Below, one piece after another: positions 22,785-28,991 of a stretch of 28,991 nucleotides of DNA. A program made the position numbers and the translations under genes. Position 1 is the stretch's first letter, and each line of letters starts with the position of its first letter. The stretch covers positions 803,421 through 832,411 of the forward strand of contig BJOX01000189.1 in NCBI GenBank assembly GCA_009731375.1, written 5' to 3'. This stretch comes from Paulinella micropora. Taxonomy: Eukaryota > Cercozoa > Imbricatea > Euglyphida. The notes beneath the pieces were generated by a model, which was not told the origin of the DNA, ran no database searches, and saw nothing but the letters and a program-made list of their open reading frames with translations.

Positions 22785-25089
22785 GCCGAGTGTTACCTCC
22801 AGCACCAGCCAGAGCGCCACGCCGAGTGTGACCTCCAGCACCAGCCAGAGCGCTACGCCGACTGCCACGCCGACTGCCACGCCGAGTGTCAGCCAGAGCG
22901 CCACGCCGAGTGTGACCTCCAGCACCAGCCAGAGCGCCACGCCGACTGCCACGCCGAGTGTCAGCCAGAGCGCCACGCCGAGTGTTACCTCCAGCACCAG
23001 CCAGAGCGCCACGCCGAGTGTTACCTCCAGCACCAGCCAGAGCGCCACCCCCAGCTCTACGCCGAGTGCCAGCCAGAGCGCCACGCCGAGCGTTACCTCT
23101 AGCACTAGCCAGAGTGCCAGCCAGAGTGCCACACGAAGTGCAACCCCGAGCTCCACACTGAGCCTCAGCCAGAGCGCCACCCGAAGTGCCACACCAAGCG
23201 TTACCTCCAGTACCAGCCGGAGTGCCACCCGAAGTGCCACCCGAAGTGCGACCCCAAGCCCTACACTGAGCATCAGCCGGAGTGCCACCCGAAGCGCCAC
23301 CCGAAGTGCCACACCAAGCGTTACCTCCAGTACCAGCCGGAGCGCCAGCCAGAGTGCCACCCGAAGTGCGACCCCAAGCTCTACACCGAGCATCAGCCAG
23401 AGCGCCACCCGAAGCGCCACGCCGAGCGTTACCTCCAGTACCAGCCAGAGCATCAGCGAGAGCGCTACGCCCAGTGCTACTCCAAGCTCCACTCCTAGCA
23501 ACACCCCGAGCGTCAGCCAGAGCGCCACCCCTAGCAACACCCCGAGTGTCACGCCCAGTGCTACTCCAAGCTCCACCCCGACTGCGACACCGAGCGCCAG
23601 CCAGAGCGCCACCCCGAGCGCCACGCCCAGTGCTACTCCAGGCTCCACCCCTAGCAACACTCCGAGCGCCACCCCGGGCGTCAGCCAGAGCGCCACGCCG
23701 ACTGCCACGCCGAGCGCTACCCCGAGCGTCAGCCAGAGCGCCACGCCGAGCGCCACGCCGAGCCACTGGGGCCTCCGGCCCTTTGTCGACACCAGCCTGT
23801 CGGGGTTGGGCACTACCCGGAACACCGCCTCCGGCCTGTCCGAGCCAGTCGCCCGAGTGGCCGTCAGGGTACCCGCCGTGCTGGCGTGGGAGACCGAGCT
23901 CCCGGCCGACGGTTCCCTGTCCTGGAGCCAAGAGGAAAGGTCGCTGCAACACACAGAGAGTGACTGCCCGTCGGCCGGCGTGCTGGGCTCCCCGGGCCTG
24001 CCGTCCCAGCAAGTCGTGGCGGGGCCGCAGGAGGCTTCGCTACTAGCACTCGACTTCCTGTACGCCACTGTGTGCAACTTCCACCGAGTGCGTACCGGCA
24101 CCAACGACGACTTCTATGGCTGGCTAACGGTCAGGCGCCACCGCGCGGTGGACTGGCTAGGGCTGGGCCAACAACAGAGCGTCACCACACCGCTGGGTTT
24201 CTGTATTTCCCTGCGCAACTCCTTCGCGCTGCCCGCCGGCCTCCTGGCCGAAGCCAACTGTACGCCCGCCCAGGGCTTCGGCTGTCCGGCACCCACCGCG
24301 CAGTTGCTGACCGTGCTGGTGCAGCCCGCCCGGCCGGAGGGGCGCCGGGCCCTGCAGCAAGCGTCGTCCTACCGGCTGCAGCTGGAATTCCTGCGGCCCG
24401 CGCCCCCGCCGAACACGGCGCTGTGGGCCGGGCGGGAGCGGGCGGAGGTCTTCCCCGTCGGCCCCGGCCCTGCCGTCCTGGCCCGCGCCGCCTGGACCCT
24501 GCCCTGCCCCCCCCTGAACACGGCCAACACCAAGGGCTGGCTCGAGGACGTACGCGTACGGCACCTGACCGAGTGCGTGGGGCTCAACGTCTATGTCGGG
24601 TGCTGGCAGCAATCAGAAGTCCTGTGGCTAGAAACCTTCACCTTCCGTGTCAACGTGACCGAGGCGTGCGGGGGCGGGGTAGCCGGCGCCGAGCCGCCCA
24701 CCCCGCCCCCCCCGGCGGGGCTCCAGCCCCTGCCGGCCAGCACCCGGGGGCCGGCCGGGGCCCAAGCGGGGACGGCCGCGCCCGCCTCAGCCGTCCGNNN
24801 NNNNNNNACGGCCGCGCCCGCCACAGCCCGTCACCGGCACGCGCTCGGCCTGTTCCTGGCCACCGGCGTGGCGGCCGGCCTGGGGCTGGGGGCCTGCCTT
24901 CTTCTTCTTCGCGCCCGCCTCCTCCGGGGGTTCTGGCCTTCCTTCCTTCCCTCGCCGTCCTTTCCTCGGTGCGGAGCCCCCCGCCCCCCCTCCCCCCTCC
25001 CGCCGCCCTCCCCGCGTTCCCTTACTGTAGCCACCAACGCCGCCCAGTGCGAGAGCGAGGTGCCAGGCCCGCCCGAGCCCCGTGATTAA
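22785..25089 (+). CDS. Mucin-like single-pass membrane protein (Ser/Thr/Pro repeat ectodomain); 5' end unresolved
   Basis: About 325 residues of 12-aa-type repeats (TPSVTSSTSQSA and variants, 36 nt) run from about 22,785 to 23,765. A Cys-containing globular part (~23,765-24,690), a Pro-rich stalk, a hydrophobic span (LGLFLATGVAAGLGLGACLLLL, nt 24,841-24,912), basic RARLLRG and a Pro-rich tail follow, ending TAA 25087-25089. The order fits a type I membrane protein with a heavily O-glycosylated stalk. The frame contains no Met codon anywhere, so an upstream exon with the start and signal peptide must exist or the gene is broken. A gap (24798-24807) lies in the stalk, flanked by near-identical 21-nt sequences. 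No family recognised; such repeats are frequent in algal surface proteins. Confidence 0.6.
24798..24807. other. Assembly gap (10 N)
   Basis: The flanks 24772-24792 and 24808-24828 are nearly identical (one mismatch over 21 nt), suggesting overlapping contig ends that were not merged. Confidence 0.85.
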
Positions 25090-25105
25090 TCAAACACGGG
25101 CGGTT

Positions 25106-26440
25106 ATGTCGGGAGACCACCTAGCGACGTGCATCATGTGCTATCAACGAAAGCCAGTCAACCAGGCGGTGGCTGGGCGCGGGGAGCCACACTGCCAAGA
25201 AATGGCGGAGCCCGGGGCCGTGCTCTTCCGCAGGTTCGTGCAAGGTTGCCAACAGGATAAGTGCTCCCCCGGGCACCAAAACCAGACCGTGAAGACGATA
25301 GTCGTGGCGGCCGGCGGAGAGGGCGACTACATGTCGGCGTTGGTGCGCGCGGCCATCGGGTCGCTGCAGTCAGGGGGGCGCTGGGTAACGCTGACGGCGG
25401 GCTACACACCTGAAGCTTACGTGCGGAACCTCGAGCGGGGAGTCCTTAGCCAGAAGGACAAGAGATCGTTCGTCCGCGGGATGGTTCCGCGGGCCGATGC
25501 AGAGAGCTGGCTAAGCCAGGTGGCGCGCCAGCCGGGGCCGCACGGCTGTTTCCAAGTCAACGCAAAGAACGAGGCCGAAGTGGAGGAGCTGGCCAGGGGT
25601 GTCAACGGAATGATCCCCAAGGGAGCCTTGCCGTTCGGACAGGTTCGTGCCCCCGCCTTCGCACGCGCCGCCCTTGTGCACGAGCCGATTGCAACCTGCT
25701 ACGCCGAGCAGGAATTCAAGGAAATGGAGCTGGGGGGGGTCGTGGAGGCGTGGTGGTTTCCCTCTGCGATGGGGTCTGGCCCCAACGAGTGGAAAGAGCT
25801 CCAGCCGGAGCTTGCCCCCTTCAAGGGATGCCTGCGTGACTTCCTCAATTCCCAGAGCCAGAATTTCGCAGCCGTGAACGTCATTGTGCTGAACGTGGGA
25901 GGCAGTATCTTGGCCGACGGCAGCCAGAGGCGCGTGCTCGGCGAGCTGAGGCAGATTCTGAAGAGCGGGGTTGTGCCAAAGTTCAGGAAGCTCAGCTTGG
26001 AGGTTTTCGGGCCGGGCTGCGACCTGCGCGCGACCTTTTCCCAAGTCGTGGAGGAGCTCACGGCTTTCGCTGGTGTAGCAAAACCTTCCGAGGATAGCGC
26101 ACTGGCCGAAGCGCTTCACGTGGGCCTGGTCCATCTGAACCTAGCCAGTAACAGCCTCGTGCAAGGAGGGGTGAACGACTGTTTTACCAAGGCCATGGGA
26201 ACCAGGCACGCGCCGGGGAAGAAGGCTGCCAAACAGCTGCTGAAAGATTACCTCACAGACTGCCTGCATTGGCATCCAGAGGTTCAAGAGGGGGCGAAGG
26301 CCATGAGGCTAAACGAGGTCGACGGGCTTTCTTCGGAGGAGTGTGAGAAGGTCTTAGCGCGCCTCAGCAACTGCTTCGTCTTTACTCTGGGGCAGCCGGA
26401 CAGAGCAGGCCGGGGGGGGGCTAGCCAACGCCGCCGCTAG
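25106..26440 (+). CDS. Unknown 444-aa protein with an N-terminal Cys/His cluster
   Basis: The ATG at 25106 (MSGDHLATCIMCYQ) is the first in frame; the frame opens earlier with GTG. It starts 17 bp after the stop of the membrane-protein gene. Residues 9-57 hold CIMC, HC and CQQDKC with SPGH, which could bind one or two zinc ions. The rest looks like a mixed alpha/beta globular protein: VKTIVVAAGGEGDY, NVIVLNVGGSILADG, FRKLSLEVFGPGCDLRATF. These strand-loop-helix stretches could suit a Rossmann-like fold, but no signature is clear. The C-terminus (GKKAAKQLLKDYL, CEKVLARLSNCFVF) is helical and ends in a short Arg/Gly tail. No introns are visible. I do not recognise the family and assign no function. 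Confidence 0.6.
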   Translation: MSGDHLATCIMCYQRKPVNQAVAGRGEPHCQEMAEPGAVLFRRFVQGCQQDKCSPGHQNQTVKTIVVAAGGEGDYMSALVRAAIGSLQSGGRWVTLTAGYTPEAYVRNLERGVLSQKDKRSFVRGMVPRADAESWLSQVARQPGPHGCFQVNAKNEAEVEELARGVNGMIPKGALPFGQVRAPAFARAALVHEPIATCYAEQEFKEMELGGVVEAWWFPSAMGSGPNEWKELQPELAPFKGCLRDFLNSQSQNFAAVNVIVLNVGGSILADGSQRRVLGELRQILKSGVVPKFRKLSLEVFGPGCDLRATFSQVVEELTAFAGVAKPSEDSALAEALHVGLVHLNLASNSLVQGGVNDCFTKAMGTRHAPGKKAAKQLLKDYLTDCLHWHPEVQEGAKAMRLNEVDGLSSEECEKVLARLSNCFVFTLGQPDRAGRGGASQRRR

Positions 26441-26812
26441 CCCCCGTCCCCTGTCTTCTCCCCCTAGGCCCGGGGGCACACTGGGCTCCGGGAAACGGCC
26501 CCCCCCGGGGGGGAGAAGGGCAGCAGACAAGGTGGGGACGCCAGTGCTGCCAGCGGTTAGCACAACAACCAGAGTCATTAAAAAAGCACGTGCGAGTGTG
26601 GTCTGGACCGCCGGGGGAGGAAGGGAGGTAGAAAAAACCGCCGTCGCCCCCGCTCACCGCCCACGGACGACGGACGCGCGGGCGGGGGGGGAGCGCGGGG
26701 GGGGGGGCGCCACGTCCCGCCGGCCGGCGCACCGAGGGCGCCCCGCCCTGGCCCACGGGCGAGGGCAGGCCGCGGGCCACCGGGCGTGTGTGTGCTAAGC
26801 GCACAAGGCCGG
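26441..26812. other. GC-rich intergenic stretch
   Basis: About 370 bp rich in C and G homopolymers. It has one CATTAAAAAAGC element at about 26,576-26,588 that could serve as a 3' signal. No gene or repeat family seen. Confidence 0.5.
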
Positions 26813-27943
26813 ATGACGCAGCCCGCGCCCGAGGTGAGTGCCGCTCCCGCGCCCGCCGACCGCCTGTCGAGCTTCCTGGCCCGGCACAGCGACGACTGCG
26901 ACATCCTGTCCCGGCTGTACCCCCAGCCCAGCGACGGCGGCGCCGCCTTCGACGCCGGCCCGCACACGTACCAGCTGCGGGCGCCGGACGGCGGGTGGGT
27001 GCTGCTGCCCGACAGCGTGACGGGGGTCGTCCACTCCTTTTTCCCGGCCTTTGAGAGCAAGCGCGTAGCCGCCGAGGTGGCGGCCAGGCGTGGCGTAGCG
27101 GCCGACGAACTGGAACTCGAGTGGCAGAGGCTGGGGGCCGAGGCGTGCGAGCTTGGCACCAGGCTGCACGCGTACATCGAGGCGTTCTACAACGACGTGC
27201 AGCCGTGCGTGCCGGAGCTAGCCCCCCGCGCGCTGGGCCCCGAGTACGTCCAGTTCCATGATTTCCACGCCCGGGAGGTGCTGCCGCGCGGGTGGCTGCC
27301 CTGGCGCACGGAACTGGTCCTGTTCTCGCCCAGGTACCTCCTGGCCGGCTCCTGCGACATGCTGTTCAGGTGCCCGCGGTCGGGCGCGCTCGTCATCGTG
27401 GACTGGAAACGCTGCAAGGCCCTGCGCCGGCGCGGCTTCGGCAAGCGCACGGGCCTGGGGCCGTGCGCCGAGCTACAGGACTGTAACTACTCGCATTACA
27501 GCCTGCAGCTGAACCTCTACCGCGTGCTAGCCGAGCGACAGCTCCAGCTGCCGGTGCAGGGCCTGTACCTCGCCATCTTTCACCCGAACCAGAGCCGCTA
27601 CCAGCTGGTGCAGGTGCCCGACCTCAAACCACTCGCGCTGCGCTGCCTGGCGCTCCGGCGCCACAACCTGGGGCGGCGGTACGCGGCCGAGGTGGACGGG
27701 CTGCTAGCTGCCGACGGCGAGCAGACTACAGAGCGCGAGCAGCGCCTGGCGCTGGCCTGCCAACGCCTGTCTCTGCTCGCGCAGCAGCAGTGCCCCCCCG
27801 CCCGGGACCGGGACCAATGGCCGGGGCTGCGCCAGGCGCTGCTCGCCCGCACCTGCCTGCCAGCCAGGCCGGGGGCCCTGCCCGTGCCCGCCCAGCTAGG
27901 CGTGGGGCGGCCGCACCCCGAGGAGGATGGAGGAGGCAGCTAG
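26813..27943 (+). CDS. PD-(D/E)XK superfamily nuclease
   Basis: 376 aa from ATG 26813 (MTQPAPEV); a longer frame starts with GTG and is not preferred. Core motifs: GTRLHAYIE (residues 115-123), TELVLF (Glu167), LAGSCDMLF (Asp182), IVDWKR (Asp197, Lys199) and NYSHYSLQLNLYRVLAE (Gln232, Tyr236), then LAIFHPNQ. This is the RecB/Cas4/exonuclease-like arrangement. The SVT..HSFFPxF entry and the HYSLQLNLY end are, from memory, typical of a family in giant viruses and in protist genomes. Expected activity: metal-dependent DNA cleavage, perhaps exonucleolytic in repair or recombination. Intact and intron-free, TAG stop. It may be a host gene or from a GC-rich virus. Confidence 0.78.
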   Translation: MTQPAPEVSAAPAPADRLSSFLARHSDDCDILSRLYPQPSDGGAAFDAGPHTYQLRAPDGGWVLLPDSVTGVVHSFFPAFESKRVAAEVAARRGVAADELELEWQRLGAEACELGTRLHAYIEAFYNDVQPCVPELAPRALGPEYVQFHDFHAREVLPRGWLPWRTELVLFSPRYLLAGSCDMLFRCPRSGALVIVDWKRCKALRRRGFGKRTGLGPCAELQDCNYSHYSLQLNLYRVLAERQLQLPVQGLYLAIFHPNQSRYQLVQVPDLKPLALRCLALRRHNLGRRYAAEVDGLLAADGEQTTEREQRLALACQRLSLLAQQQCPPARDRDQWPGLRQALLARTCLPARPGALPVPAQLGVGRPHPEEDGGGS

Positions 27944-28247
27944 GCGTGGGGGGCTAGCCGCTGGCTCCGGTGGGAAGAGCAGGTGGGGAGGGGCCCGGTG
28001 TGTGCGCCGGCAGCGCCCGGGGGGAAATCGCGTACGCTCAAACTTAAATTTTTTTAATGAGCTTGCAGTAGGACCAGCAACCCTCCCAGGCGGGGCAGGC
28101 CGGCCGGCCGAGAGAGAGAGAGAGAGAGAGAGAGAGCCAGGGAGGGATGTAGTTGGACCCCAGACGGGGGCAGGCCGGCCGAGAGAGAAAGAGAGAGAGC
28201 ACGCGAGGGTAGCAAGGGGCGCCGCCCCGTTCTGGCCCAGGTCTTGA
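27944..28247. repeat. Intergenic region with (GA)n tracts in two related copies
   Basis: GA dinucleotides at 28110-28136 and again, interrupted, at about 28180-28199. Each is preceded by GGGGCAGGCCGGCC, so the segment was duplicated. An AT island (CAAACTTAAATTTTTTTAATG, about 28,039-28,059) stands out in GC-rich DNA. No gene. Confidence 0.6.
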
Positions 28248-28991
28248 TTAAATACCACCCGGGAAGGCCTGGCTCATGTTGGCATTGACGTTCCTGGCCT
28301 GCAGCTCCAGGTCCGCGAGCCTAGCTTCCAGTGCGTCTACACGCTGTGTCAATTGCTCCATGACCTGCAGGGAGCTGAAGAGTCTGGGCATAAAGAGCTT
28401 TTGTTTGTCCAGGAGCTGGATGGCCGCCTTGAGACACTTGTGTTCCGGGGGCCAGGATGACCTGGGTGGGCGACGTGGCGAGCACACGGGCCTCGCCCGC
28501 GCCGTCTCGCAGCGCGGTCGACAGGAGTGGCGTGCGAGGAGAGTGGTCGGCGGGCTGGTCTACCACGGACTGCATGGCCCGTGACGCCTGCACCGCGGTC
28601 GAGGCGTGCGACACCGCCGGGCCCGCCGGGCCCGCCGGGGCTACCGGCTCGGCGCCCGGAGCCGCCTGGCCGTTCGCTGCCCCGGAGCCGCCCCAGGGGT
28701 CAGCCTTGTCCGCCCGCCAGGCCTGGCCGGGAGGCGGGTGCTGGCGAGCGCCCGTGCCCCACGCAGGGGGCTCCTCCGGCTGTCGCTGGTACGCCTGCCA
28801 GGCCTCCCTCTCTCGGCGTGAACGCGAACGCCGGGGTGGGGGGCTGCGGCTCCGGCTGCGGCTCCGGCTGGCGCTCCTGCGCTCCCGGCTGCGCCACGCC
28901 CTCTCCCAGCTGCGGCTCCGACTCCTGTCCCAGTGGTGCTGGCGGGCAGAACCGCCGTGGCGGCGCTCCCGCCTTTCGTTGCTGCGGCTGC
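28248..28991 (-). CDS. RS-rich protein with C-terminal coiled coil, 5'-truncated by window edge; probable frameshift
   Basis: Open on the minus strand from the window edge. The first ~65 residues are Arg/Ser/Glu/Trp-rich (SRSRSWERAWRSRERR, SASRSRSRSRSPPP), like the RS domains of splicing factors or RNA-packaging proteins. A Gln/Trp/Pro-rich part and a Gly/Ala/Pro linker follow. The frame then loses sense, while another frame gives a good helical end: KAAIQLLDKQKLFMPRLFSSL, MEQLTQRVDALEARLADLEL and NANMSQAF, ending TAA at 28248. The frames meet in a run of five G at 28447-28451; one base fewer joins them. Likely one protein of at least 245 aa, with a sequencing error or a real break. Exact function unknown. 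Confidence 0.5.

Noticed and set aside
22701-24104. Minus-strand 431- and 467-residue frames opposite the Ser/Thr repeat.
   Set aside because: Antisense of a GC-rich 36-nt repeat; composition is purely a result of the repeat.
25511-26134. Minus-strand 207-residue frame in the unknown 444-aa gene.
   Set aside because: A shadow frame in GC-rich DNA; the plus-strand frame has the globular protein pattern.

Overview
The window joins two very different kinds of DNA. Positions 1 to about 17,500 are AT-rich, densely coding and intron-free. They carry the morphogenesis set of a Polinton-like virus / virophage / Maverick-type element: double-jelly-roll major capsid protein, minor capsid (penton-type) protein, adenovirus-type cysteine protease, FtsK/HerA packaging ATPase and a retrovirus-type (rve) integrase, plus a Pif1-type helicase, a lipase, a GIY-YIG nuclease and two fibre-type proteins. 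From about 18,480 to the end the DNA is GC-rich or made of microsatellites. It carries eukaryotic-looking genes: an OPR/RAP organelle RNA-binding protein, a mucin-like membrane protein, a PD-(D/E)XK nuclease and an RS-rich protein. The simplest reading is a draft scaffold of a microbial eukaryote, probably an alga, holding an endogenous Polinton-like element. The species cannot be named from this sequence. There are five 10-N gaps.

Element layout. The helicase (+) runs in from the left edge. Most of 1,033-15,351 is on the minus strand: lipase, DUF3223/HNH-like protein, GIY-YIG nuclease, fibre-type virion protein, major capsid, minor capsid, protease, small basic virion protein, ATPase, a small beta-rich protein, a two-helix membrane protein and a 1,258-aa fibre with a C-terminal peptidase S74 chaperone. 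Small plus-strand genes are interleaved (an ExoX-C-like protein and a secreted Cys-rich protein). To the right are a charged protein (+), a small conserved viral protein (-), an F-box/zinc-type protein (+) and the integrase (+). The left end, where a Polinton polymerase or primase would be expected, lies outside the window.

State of the element. Six genes are broken by one lesion each. Four have a single in-frame nonsense codon near the 5' end (fibre codon 49 TAA, minor capsid codon 52 TAG, 120-aa protein codon 4 TAG, small viral protein codon 20 TGA). Two have a one-base deletion in an A-run (ExoX-C-like and GIY-YIG). The major capsid, ATPase, protease, S74 fibre and integrase are open. This suggests a young, decaying endogenous copy, although the frameshifts could be sequencing errors.

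Regulatory structure. The exact heptamer TAATATA lies upstream of seven minus-strand genes, usually within 10 nt of the ATG. A family of small hairpins (stem GTAGGG/CCCTAC or the compensated GTAAGG/CCTTAC) overlaps the stop codons of three genes, and a fourth copy lies inside the protease coding sequence.

Host side. 17,425-18,480 is AT-rich and apparently non-coding. 18,495-18,670 holds a GC-rich inverted repeat, 80 consecutive C and a gap. 18,760-20,230 is mostly tetra- and pentanucleotide satellite, and part of it forms an intron that splits the RAP gene. 21,585-22,790 is low-complexity DNA. 22,785-28,991 is a compact GC-rich cluster of four open frames of uncertain (host or viral) origin.
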